A stretch of 7,360 nucleotides of DNA. Source: Lachnospiraceae bacterium (GTDB lineage: Bacteria > Bacillota > Clostridia > Lachnospirales > Lachnospiraceae). Below the pieces are notes generated by a model, which was not told where the DNA came from, searched no databases, and saw only the letters and a program-made list of their open reading frames with translations. Shown here piece after piece: positions 1-6,427 of this stretch. The stretch covers positions 1-7,360 of the forward strand of contig JAFTPY010000049.1 of NCBI GenBank assembly GCA_017463035.1, written 5' to 3'. The translations under genes were made by a program, and so were the position numbers. Position 1 is the stretch's first letter, and each line of letters opens with the position of its first letter.

Positions 1-2
1 AA

Positions 3-737
3 AACGGCCGCATCTATGACAAAAAGCAGGCGAAATTCCGTCAGATCAACCGTTTTCTGGAGCTGATCGCAGACGTGTTGCCCGTACTGCCCGAAAAACG
101 TATCCGCATTTTGGATCTTTGCTGCGGCAAAAGCTATCTTTCCTTTGCCGTGTATCATTATTTCGCCAACATTTTGCAATATGAGGTCTCGATGACGGGT
201 GTGGATCTCAAGGCCGACGTCATCGCCTATTGCAACGAGGTGGCCGAGGACCTGGGCTTTGGCGGCCTGGAATTTCTCTGCGGCGACGTGGGCGCTTATG
301 AGACCGAGGACAAGCCCCATCTGGTGATCTCGCTGCACGCCTGCGATACGGCCACGGATTATGCGTTATATAAAGCTCTTTGCTGGGGGGCATCGGTGGT
401 ACTTTCCGTTCCGTGCTGTCAGCATGAATGGAACCGGCAGACGGAATGCGAGCCGTTACAACCGTTTCTGAAATACGGAATTATCAAAGAGCGTATGTCG
501 GCGTTAATGACGGATGCGTTCCGTGCCAATGTGATGGAAGCCTGCGGATACAAAACCCAGCTTCTGGAGTTTATCGATATGGAGCATACACCGAAAAATA
601 TTTTGTTGCGTGCGGTAAAGAAGGAGAAAATTGCAAGAGAGCGGATGGGAGAATGTGTGGAGCGCGGTGTGAAGGAAATACTTTCCTATTGCGGCACCGA
701 GCCGACACTTTACCGGCTGTTGACGGAGAAAGAATAG
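3..737 (+). CDS. Class I SAM-dependent methyltransferase (Methyltransf_32-like), 5' end missing
   Basis: The frame is open from the window edge, so this is the last 244 residues of a longer protein; the GTG at 75 is internal, because good coding sequence (NGRIYDKKQAKFRQ...) runs upstream of it. The SAM-binding glycine motif is DLCCGKSYL (codons 114-140), followed by an acidic strand end VDLK (about 201-212). Two further motifs, HACDTATD (336-359) and VPCCQHE (408-428), are in my recollection typical of the Methyltransf_32 group (PF13679), which includes eukaryotic METTL25/GSTCD relatives. The group is expected to transfer a methyl group from SAM in the cytoplasm; the substrate cannot be read from the sequence. 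The stop (TAG, 735-737) is 1 nt before the next start, and the end of this gene supplies that gene's ribosome binding site, so the two are probably translationally coupled. Base composition is uneven inside the gene: about 61% G+C at 181-360 against about 45% at 541-660. Confidence 0.85.
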   Translation, partial: NGRIYDKKQAKFRQINRFLELIADVLPVLPEKRIRILDLCCGKSYLSFAVYHYFANILQYEVSMTGVDLKADVIAYCNEVAEDLGFGGLEFLCGDVGAYETEDKPHLVISLHACDTATDYALYKALCWGASVVLSVPCCQHEWNRQTECEPLQPFLKYGIIKERMSALMTDAFRANVMEACGYKTQLLEFIDMEHTPKNILLRAVKKEKIARERMGECVERGVKEILSYCGTEPTLYRLLTEKE

Positions 738-738
738 G

Positions 739-3264
739 ATGAAAAGAGTTTATCGGATATTATATTTGGTACTGGTTTTTCTCGGCGCGGTATTGTTTTT
801 CGGCAGCCGTGTGGGAGAAACCGTATTTAACGAGGATAAGGAAACCGTACAGGGAAGCACGGCGGCGTTTCCTACGGTTTCGGTTTTGACCTGCGGGGAG
901 GAGATTAATTGTATCTCCGGTTACAGTTCAAATCTCAGTACGATTTTAAACAGAGAGGACTTAATTCCCATCGGACCGGACGGGATTTTTGAACTGAAAA
1001 TCAAAGAATACGAGACGGACGTCCGTCGGTTGAAATATGAGGTATTGGATGTTTCCAGCGAAGCGGAGGTGGATTCCGGCACTATCAATGCCTTTGAAAA
1101 GCAGGACGGATATAAACTTGTTCGGATGAAGCTGAAGGCGGATTTAAAAGAGGGTACGGAATATGCGGTGAAAACTACATTAATCAGCAATGCCGGAAAG
1201 CGTATGTACTATTACTTCCGGATAAAGCAGTATCAGACACCGAATCTTTCGGAAAAGCTTGCATTTATCCGGAACTTCAGTGCTGACACCAGAAGTAGTG
1301 TTGCATCGGAAAACGAGGCAATTATTCCGTATTTGGAAACAAAGCCGGGAGCGGCTGCCGACAGTTTTCATTATGTGGATATTTACGACAGCTATAAAGA
1401 TGTGTGTTGGGGGAGCCTGATACCTGAGCTGCTTACGGAGCCGGTTATTTCCGTAACGGAGTTTTACGAAGAGATTATGACCGCCACGGTTCGCTACGGT
1501 GTGGCAATCGATGCGGGATACGGACCGGAGAATTACCTGGTGGAGGAGTTTTACCGTATTCGTTATTTGGGAGATGTAGTGCATCTTTTAAATTACGAGC
1601 GCCATACAGAGTCTGTGTTTGATGCGGCACATGCCAGTCTGTCCCAGAGTGATTTGAAAATCGGCGTGACGGCGGCGGGAGAGGTGGAGCTGTATTCGAA
1701 TTCCGACTCCACCGTAACCGCTTTTGCGCGGAACGGTTCTTTGTATTGCTATAATATGGCGGAGAATACGCTGGCAACAGTATTTTCGGCATCACATGGG
1801 TCTATGGACAGGATGTGCACCCAGAAACAGATGTATGACATCCGGGTGTTGAAGATGGAAGAGGACGGAAATATTACGTTTCTTGTGAGTGGTTATATGA
1901 ATCACGGTGTCTACGAGGGTAGAGTCGGTTTGTTTGTGTATCGTTATTTTGAGGATGAGCAGCGCCTGGAGGAATTGATTTATGTTCCGGTGAATACAAC
2001 CTATCAGATTTTAAAGGAGGAGCTGGGGAGTTTTGCCTATTTTAACGAATACGATGTGTTTTATTTTATGGTAAACAAAGGCGTGTATGCCTATAATCTT
2101 GTTACGGAGGAATTAACTGTATTGGCATCGGATGTGCGAAAGGGTGACTATGTTTATTCCGTTAATAAGCGTTTTATGGCGTATCAGGAACACGGACAGA
2201 CGGATAAGGTTACTCTTTTGTATCCGGAAACCGGGAAAAGTGTTACGGTGGTACCGGAGGACGGGGAGTATATCAGATTATTGGGATGCTCCGAAGAGAA
2301 TCTGCTTTACGGTTACGGCAGAGTATCGGATCTGTATGTGAATGAGGACGGACGCATAACCTATGCTATGTACCGGATGGAAATCGAAAACTCTCTGGGG
2401 CAGACACAAAAGGTTTATGAAAAAGATGGATATTATATTGAGTCGGCGCAAACCGAGGGAAACGTAATCCGGTTAGAGCGTCTGGTAAAGGATGACAAAG
2501 GCGGTTATGAGCCGGCGGACAATGATTATATTTTGAACAAAGACAAATCCGAAAACGATAAGATTACCGTGACGGAACGTGTGACGGAGCGTATGCTTAC
2601 CGAATATTACATTTCCTTCCCGTACGACTTTGTGATGGAGGAGCTTCCGAAGGAAACGGAAGTGCTTTATACGGTGATACAGGAGGACACCACGCTTCGC
2701 GTCGGAGAAATGGAGAGAGAGGAAGAGGCTTATTATACCTACTATTACGGTATGATAGACGGTATTTATGAGGCTGCGGGTGAGGCAATTTTAACCGCGG
2801 ACGCCAATGCCGGAACGGTGATCAACGAGGAAGGAAAGATTGTCTGGGAGCGTGGCGTGAAGTCAAATACGGCATCGGTGAATGTGACAGGAGTGAAGGC
2901 GACGGACGGAACGAACAGCTTACAGGCAGCGTTGCGGATGATGCTTTCCGTAAAGGGAGTGACGACAGATATTTCCGAGGCAGAGGCACAGCTGCCGTTA
3001 CAGCAGGTGATGGGAAAATATACCAATGCGGATGTGGTGGTACTGACCGGAGCTACTCTGGACGAGATTCTTTACTTTATCTGGAAGGGACAGCCGGTAC
3101 TTGCCATGACGGAGAACGGAACGGCAGTGGTGCTGACCGCTTATACATCCGGTACCGTTACCTACTATGATCCGGTGAAGGGACGTAATGTGACAACGGA
3201 CAAGGAAAAGGCAGAAGAACTGTTTGCGGCGGGCGGAAAGATTTATATCAGTTATTTATATTAA
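739..3264 (+). CDS. Membrane-anchored protein of unknown function: propeller-like middle, degenerate C39-peptidase-like C-terminus
   Basis: I do not recognise a named family for this 841-residue protein. Residues 1-6 are basic and about 7-22 form one hydrophobic segment (ILYLVLVFLGAVLFFG) with no clear cleavage site, so an N-terminal anchor with the rest outside the cell is likely. About 300-580 holds repeated short beta-type units ending in aromatic/Asn turns, such as SLYCYNMAENTL (334-345) and GVYAYNLVTEEL (448-459), which read like blades of a beta-propeller. Residues 665-706 (YYTYYYG, a helix, then TVINEEGKIVWERG) look like a small alpha/beta unit. Residues 715-841 resemble a C39-type peptidase: NSLQAALRMML in the place of the Cys-bearing helix, then GQPVLAMTENGTAVVLTAY and YYDPVKG. 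The expected Cys and His seem to be Ser727 and Thr795, while Asp811-Pro812 is kept, so it is probably not a protease. The ATG follows the upstream stop by 1 nt, with GGAGAAAG (725-732) as ribosome binding site. The glycosyltransferase follows in the same operon. The gene call is firm; the fold assignments are inference. Confidence 0.9.
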   Translation: MKRVYRILYLVLVFLGAVLFFGSRVGETVFNEDKETVQGSTAAFPTVSVLTCGEEINCISGYSSNLSTILNREDLIPIGPDGIFELKIKEYETDVRRLKYEVLDVSSEAEVDSGTINAFEKQDGYKLVRMKLKADLKEGTEYAVKTTLISNAGKRMYYYFRIKQYQTPNLSEKLAFIRNFSADTRSSVASENEAIIPYLETKPGAAADSFHYVDIYDSYKDVCWGSLIPELLTEPVISVTEFYEEIMTATVRYGVAIDAGYGPENYLVEEFYRIRYLGDVVHLLNYERHTESVFDAAHASLSQSDLKIGVTAAGEVELYSNSDSTVTAFARNGSLYCYNMAENTLATVFSASHGSMDRMCTQKQMYDIRVLKMEEDGNITFLVSGYMNHGVYEGRVGLFVYRYFEDEQRLEELIYVPVNTTYQILKEELGSFAYFNEYDVFYFMVNKGVYAYNLVTEELTVLASDVRKGDYVYSVNKRFMAYQEHGQTDKVTLLYPETGKSVTVVPEDGEYIRLLGCSEENLLYGYGRVSDLYVNEDGRITYAMYRMEIENSLGQTQKVYEKDGYYIESAQTEGNVIRLERLVKDDKGGYEPADNDYILNKDKSENDKITVTERVTERMLTEYYISFPYDFVMEELPKETEVLYTVIQEDTTLRVGEMEREEEAYYTYYYGMIDGIYEAAGEAILTADANAGTVINEEGKIVWERGVKSNTASVNVTGVKATDGTNSLQAALRMMLSVKGVTTDISEAEAQLPLQQVMGKYTNADVVVLTGATLDEILYFIWKGQPVLAMTENGTAVVLTAYTSGTVTYYDPVKGRNVTTDKEKAEELFAAGGKIYISYLY

Positions 3265-3286
3265 AATATGGGGCGTAGGATTGCGC

Positions 3287-3295
3287 AGAAAGAGG
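3287..3295 (+). promoter_or_regulatory. Ribosome binding site that fixes the glycosyltransferase start at 3301
   Basis: AGAAAGAGG ends 5 nt before ATG 3301. The earlier in-frame ATG at 3268 is preceded only by AT-rich sequence with no Shine-Dalgarno match. The 11 extra residues it would add precede MKVISAVIPCYN, where GT2 domains normally begin. Confidence 0.75.
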
Positions 3296-3300
3296 TTGTT

Positions 3301-4317
3301 ATGAAAGTGATTTCAGCGGTAATACCGTGTTACAATTCGGAAGCTTATATGGAGAAGGCGATTCATACACTGCTTTCCGGCGGTGAGGATATGGAAATTA
3401 TTGTGGTGGACGACGGATCCTCCGACAACACCCTTGCTATCGCAAAGCGATATGAAGCGGAGTATCCCGGAATTGTACGGGCTGTACACAAGGAAAACGG
3501 CGGTCACGGAGATGCGGTAATGACAGGTCTTGCTCACGCGGAGGGCTTATATATTAAAGTGGTGGACAGCGATGACTGGGTAAAAGAAAGTGCGTTGGCT
3601 GAGATTTTACAGAAGCTCAGAGAGCTTTTAAAGCAGGGAACGGCACCGGATATGCTGGTGGCGAATTATGTGTATGAAAAGGTGGGCGAAGAGAAGAAAA
3701 AGGTGATTCAGTATCGCAGCGCGTTACCGCAGAATACACTTTTTACCTGGGCGGATACGGGACATTTCCGTCAGGGGCAGTATATTCTCATGCATTCGGT
3801 GATTTATCGTACCGCATTGCTCAGAGAATGCGGTCTCAGTCTTCCGAAGCATACCTTTTATGTGGATAATATCTTTGTATATCAGCCGTTGCCGTCGGTA
3901 AAGACGATGTATTACATGGATTTGAATTTATACCGTTATTTTATCGGCAGAGATGACCAGTCCGTAACGGAAGCCAATATGATGAAGCGTATCGATCAGC
4001 AGGTCAGAGTGACCAAGCTTATGATTGAAGCACATGATATCTGGAAGGTAAAGGACAAGAAGCTGCGCAATTACATGATTAAGTATTTGTGCATTATGAT
4101 GACCATATCCTCCATCTATTTGCTAAAGAGCGGAACGGAGGAAAATCTTGCAAAGAAGCAGGAACTTTGGGAGTACTTAAAGGCATACGATAAGAAGCTT
4201 TACCGCAAAATCAGTATGACCATTCTCGGAAAGTCCTCCAAGGCCGACAGTAAGGCAGGGCAAAGCTTCTTTAAGGCGGGCTATGAAATCGCCCGTAAGA
4301 TATTCAAGTTTAATTAA
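3301..4317 (+). CDS. Family 2 (GT-A fold) glycosyltransferase
   Basis: From ATG 3301 the protein is 338 residues. It opens with the GT2 first strand (VISAVIPCYN, 3-12), followed by IIVVDDGSSDNT (33-44) with the nucleotide-contacting acidic pair Asp37-Asp38, then KENGGHGDAVMTG (64-76), and VVDSDDW (87-93), whose Asp89-Ser-Asp91 is the metal/nucleotide-sugar DXD motif. This marks it as an inverting sugar transferase that uses a nucleotide-sugar donor on the cytoplasmic side. There is no transmembrane helix. The C-terminal half (about 95-338) is rich in Lys and aromatic residues and ends with the basic, amphipathic-looking tail EIARKIFKFN, so peripheral membrane association is possible. Acceptor and sugar cannot be read from sequence. 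It starts 36 nt after the stop of the 841-residue surface protein and is probably cotranscribed with it, which suggests a surface glycan, teichoic acid or glycolipid role (inference). It converges on the PAP2 gene with a 3 nt gap. Confidence 0.9.
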   Translation: MKVISAVIPCYNSEAYMEKAIHTLLSGGEDMEIIVVDDGSSDNTLAIAKRYEAEYPGIVRAVHKENGGHGDAVMTGLAHAEGLYIKVVDSDDWVKESALAEILQKLRELLKQGTAPDMLVANYVYEKVGEEKKKVIQYRSALPQNTLFTWADTGHFRQGQYILMHSVIYRTALLRECGLSLPKHTFYVDNIFVYQPLPSVKTMYYMDLNLYRYFIGRDDQSVTEANMMKRIDQQVRVTKLMIEAHDIWKVKDKKLRNYMIKYLCIMMTISSIYLLKSGTEENLAKKQELWEYLKAYDKKLYRKISMTILGKSSKADSKAGQSFFKAGYEIARKIFKFN

Positions 4318-4320
4318 AGA

Positions 4321-4986
4321 TTATTCGGAAACCGTTTGTGCGCGATGTTCCTTTTTATGAAAAAGACGTCGCGCATAAAACACCGGGGCGGCAACCGCTG
4401 CCAGTACAAATGCCCAGAAGACATCAATGACGGAATGCTGCTTTAAAAAAACGGTGGACATACAAATTAAAATTGTCAGAATCAGAATGCCGGCTTTTAA
4501 AAGGTATTTTCCTTTCAAATGGGACGACGCAAAAAATGCAACGCACACGGCCAGAGAGTTGTACACATGAATGCTTGGGCATACATTGGTGGAAGTATCG
4601 GCCTGATGAAGAGTTGCCACCAGATCAAGGAAAACATTATCCCGGCCCAAATCGCTGAGAACGGGACGCAGAGCCACACCGTTCGGGTAAAACGTGGATA
4701 CCAGCAGGAATACCGTCATGCCGGTAATCAGTACGCCGCAAAGACGGTAGTACTCGGTTTTGTCCCGGAAGATAAAGTAAAGTACGGATACCGCGATAAA
4801 CGGGAACCATAATAAGTACGGAACAATAAAGATTTCTTGAAACGGAATAGAAGCATCCAACGGGGATTCGATAATGTGATAACGTTCGGTAACGTGCTGT
4901 TCCAACAGGAAAAACCACAGAAGATAAATCGGTAAGTATGTTAAAATCAGCCAAGCGTGGCGATATTTTTTTATAAAGGCTTTCAT
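4321..4986 (-). CDS. PAP2-family integral membrane phosphatase/transferase (IPC-synthase-like subgroup)
   Basis: From ATG 4986 the protein is 221 residues with about six hydrophobic helices (roughly 12-28, 52-73, 82-100, 141-155, 162-180, 187-204). PAP2 signatures are present. Arg107-Pro108 fits the end of motif C1. CPSIH (136-140) is motif C2 with catalytic-type His140. STVFLKQHSVID (177-188) is motif C3 with His184 and Asp188. The usual Arg of the SR start in C3 is Thr178, and C2 reads PSIH rather than PSGH; both features are closer to the PAP2_3/Aur1-like branch than to classical lipid phosphatases. Such proteins cleave or transfer phosphate groups on membrane lipids or prenyl phosphates at the membrane face. 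Here that could mean phosphatidate, undecaprenyl-PP or a lipid head group; the sequence does not decide. The longer frame to TTG 5016 is rejected because AAAGGAG lies 7 nt before ATG 4986. It has its own promoter and is transcribed towards the glycosyltransferase. Confidence 0.85.
   Translation of the reverse strand: MKAFIKKYRHAWLILTYLPIYLLWFFLLEQHVTERYHIIESPLDASIPFQEIFIVPYLLWFPFIAVSVLYFIFRDKTEYYRLCGVLITGMTVFLLVSTFYPNGVALRPVLSDLGRDNVFLDLVATLHQADTSTNVCPSIHVYNSLAVCVAFFASSHLKGKYLLKAGILILTILICMSTVFLKQHSVIDVFWAFVLAAVAAPVFYARRLFHKKEHRAQTVSE
4339..4375. terminator. Long imperfect hairpin at the convergent gene junction, possible transcript-end element
   Basis: TGCGCGA (4339-4345) pairs with TCGCGCA (4369-4375). 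The stem continues through T-G, G-C and T-A pairs (4346-4348 with 4366-4368), skips TC (4349-4350), then CTTTTT (4351-4356) pairs with AAAAAG (4360-4365) around an ATG loop. That is about 16 pairs, readable from either strand. It starts 22 nt past the glycosyltransferase stop and lies inside the last codons of the PAP2 gene. No U-run follows on either strand, so it is not a classic intrinsic terminator, and its function is inference. Confidence 0.4.
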
Positions 4987-4993
4987 AAAAGGA

Positions 4994-5000
4994 CTCCTTT
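4994..5000 (-). promoter_or_regulatory. Ribosome binding site that fixes the PAP2 start at 4986
   Basis: Read on the minus strand this is AAAGGAG with a 7 nt spacer (TCCTTTT) to ATG 4986. It lies inside the extra 10 codons of the longer TTG-started frame, which argues against that longer start. Confidence 0.8.
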
Positions 5001-5043
5001 TCGGCTTTGCTGTCAATGAAATATCGGAAACATATCGTTATGT

Positions 5044-5072
5044 ATTCTAACATATTTCGGCGAGTGAAACAA
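5044..5072 (-). promoter_or_regulatory. Sigma-A-type promoter with extended -10 for the PAP2 gene
   Basis: On the minus strand: -35 TTGTTT (5072-5067), a 17 nt spacer, and -10 TAGAAT (5049-5044), with TG at 5052-5051 giving an extended -10. Matches to consensus are 4/6 and 5/6. The predicted transcript start near 5037 leaves a leader of about 50 nt before ATG 4986. Confidence 0.6.
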
Positions 5073-5153
5073 GATGACGGAACTGATTTTCGAAAAAGTT
5101 AATAATTGCGGTTCGATTGCGCCGGAGACGGAGGCTGTGAAAAAAGAAAGGAC

Positions 5154-5157
5154 GGAG
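5154..5157 (+). promoter_or_regulatory. Ribosome binding site that fixes the deoB start at 5164
   Basis: GGAG, within the purine-rich run AAGGACGGAG, lies 6 nt before ATG 5164. The in-frame ATG at 5074 lacks a comparable site, and its 30 extra residues precede the normal DeoB N-terminus. Confidence 0.75.
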
Positions 5158-5163
5158 ATTGTT

Positions 5164-6348
5164 ATGGGACGACGGGTATTTTTGGTTGTATTGGACAGTG
5201 TAGGCATCGGAGCGTTGCCGGATGCGGAGTTGTACGGGGATGCCGGCAGTAATACGCTTTTGGCAGCGTCGAACAGCAACGGGTTTGCTATGCCGAATAT
5301 GGAGGCGCTGGGATTGTTTGATATTGAAGGAGTAAAGTGTCTGAAGAAGGACTGTGTAGCACCTTCCGGAGCATTCGGACGGTTGAAGGAAGCATCCAAG
5401 GGAAAGGATACGACCATCGGCCATTGGGAAATTGCAGGCATTATTTCCGACAGCCCGCTTCCTACTTTTCCGGATGGATTTCCGCAGGAACTTTTGAATG
5501 CGTTTTCGGAACGGACCGGAAGAAGTGTGCTTTGCAACAAACCGTACTCCGGAACGGATGTGATTCGGGATTACGGAAAAGAGCATATGGAAACGGGAGC
5601 TCTGATTGTGTATACTTCTGCGGACAGTGTATTTCAGATAGCGGCCCATGAGGCAGTGGTGCCGGTGGAGGAGTTATATCGGTACTGTGAGATTGCAAGA
5701 GAGCTTTGTCAGGGAGAGTATGGCGTGGGCCGTGTCATCGCAAGACCTTTTGAAGGAGAGTGGCCGTTTGTGCGGACGTCGAGGCGACATGACTATTCCC
5801 TTGTGCCGCCGAAAACAACGATGCTGAATGTGCTTGCGGAGAATGGATATGACGTCATCGGTGTAGGTAAGATTAACGATATTTTTGCCGGCAGCGGCAT
5901 TACAGAGTTTGTCAGAAGCTCCGGAAACGAAGAGGGCATCGAGCAGATGATTGCTTACGGAGACAAGGAGTTTCACGGCTTATGTTTTGTGAATTTGGTG
6001 GATTTTGATTCCAAATACGGTCATAGAAATGATGTGGAAGGTTACGGAAAGGCACTTACCTATTTTGATGCACAGCTTCCGCGGTTGCTTGAAAAACTGC
6101 GGGAGGGAGACTTGTTGATTATTACGGCGGACCACGGCTGCGACCCGTCGACACCGTCTACGGACCATTCCAGAGAGTATGTTCCGGCGATAATTACCGG
6201 ACCGTCTGTTAAGAAGGGGGCGTGCATCGGAACGAGAGAGAGTTTCGCGGATACGGGGGCTACGGTACTTCACTGGCTCGGGGCGTCCGGTGAAATTGCC
6301 GGAAGCTCTTATCTTGATTTGATTACCGGAGGAGAAAAAGAGAGCTAA
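5164..6348 (+). CDS. deoB: Phosphopentomutase
   Basis: DeoB interconverts (deoxy)ribose-1-phosphate and (deoxy)ribose-5-phosphate, linking nucleoside salvage and breakdown to the pentose phosphate pathway. It is a cytoplasmic, Mn-dependent member of the alkaline phosphatase superfamily. From ATG 5164 it is 394 residues, the normal length. All active-site residues known from the Bacillus cereus enzyme have counterparts: Asp11 (VVLDSVGIG), the phosphorylated Thr as Thr83 in GKDTTIGHWE, Asp282 and His287 in VDFDSKYGH, Asp323-His324 in TADHGCD, and His335 in STDHSREY. Other family blocks are NKPYSGTDVI, IVYTSADSVFQIAAHE and VGRVIARPF. One small departure is Ile85, where the B. cereus and E. coli proteins, as I recall them, have a second Thr before GHWE; the nucleophile itself is kept. 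I find no convincing promoter in 5017-5163 on this strand. No terminator is visible after the stop, so read-through into the lipoprotein gene is possible. Confidence 0.97.
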   Translation: MGRRVFLVVLDSVGIGALPDAELYGDAGSNTLLAASNSNGFAMPNMEALGLFDIEGVKCLKKDCVAPSGAFGRLKEASKGKDTTIGHWEIAGIISDSPLPTFPDGFPQELLNAFSERTGRSVLCNKPYSGTDVIRDYGKEHMETGALIVYTSADSVFQIAAHEAVVPVEELYRYCEIARELCQGEYGVGRVIARPFEGEWPFVRTSRRHDYSLVPPKTTMLNVLAENGYDVIGVGKINDIFAGSGITEFVRSSGNEEGIEQMIAYGDKEFHGLCFVNLVDFDSKYGHRNDVEGYGKALTYFDAQLPRLLEKLREGDLLIITADHGCDPSTPSTDHSREYVPAIITGPSVKKGACIGTRESFADTGATVLHWLGASGEIAGSSYLDLITGGEKES

Positions 6349-6369
6349 GGTTACTGGAAATATTTTCTC

Positions 6370-6398
6370 TTGTCATGAACTCCGGAATACGATACAAT
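6370..6398 (+). promoter_or_regulatory. Sigma-A-type promoter for the lipoprotein gene
   Basis: TTGTCA (6370-6375), an exact 17 nt spacer, and TACAAT (6393-6398) match consensus at 5/6 each. The predicted transcript start near 6405 gives a short leader of about 22 nt holding the ribosome binding site. It starts 22 nt after the deoB stop, so the lipoprotein can be expressed independently of deoB. Confidence 0.7.
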
Positions 6399-6410
6399 AA
6401 AGAAAAGTGA

Positions 6411-6419
6411 GGAAGGGAG
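6411..6419 (+). promoter_or_regulatory. Ribosome binding site that fixes the lipoprotein start at 6428
   Basis: GGAAGGGAG lies 8 nt before ATG 6428. The earlier in-frame GTG at 6407 sits upstream of this site and only a few bases from the predicted transcript start, so it is unlikely to be used. Confidence 0.7.
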
Positions 6420-6427
6420 AGACCGGA

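Noticed and set aside
2010..2030. AAAGGAGG-like sequence inside the 841-residue protein gene, possible internal start
   Set aside because: No ATG follows at a suitable distance in any frame that stays open for long; it encodes ordinary Lys-Glu-Glu residues.
3268..3300. Upstream in-frame ATG extending the glycosyltransferase by 11 residues
   Set aside because: It has no Shine-Dalgarno site, whereas ATG 3301 has AGAAAGAGG at 5 nt and begins exactly where GT2 domains usually start.
4987..5016. TTG start extending the PAP2 protein by 10 residues
   Set aside because: The strong AAAGGAG site falls inside this extension and is correctly spaced for ATG 4986.
5074..5163. Thirty-residue N-terminal extension of DeoB
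   Set aside because: No ribosome binding site precedes ATG 5074. ATG 5164 has one and gives the standard 394-residue enzyme, and the extra residues do not resemble any DeoB N-terminus.
5013..5649. Long minus-strand frames opposite the start of deoB (about 175 and 200 residues)
   Set aside because: They lie antisense to highly conserved deoB codons, overlap each other in different frames and show no recognisable domain.
6349..6369. Terminator for deoB
   Set aside because: No stem followed by a U-run is present between the deoB stop and the lipoprotein promoter; the small palindrome TCCGGA at 6381-6386 is too short to matter.
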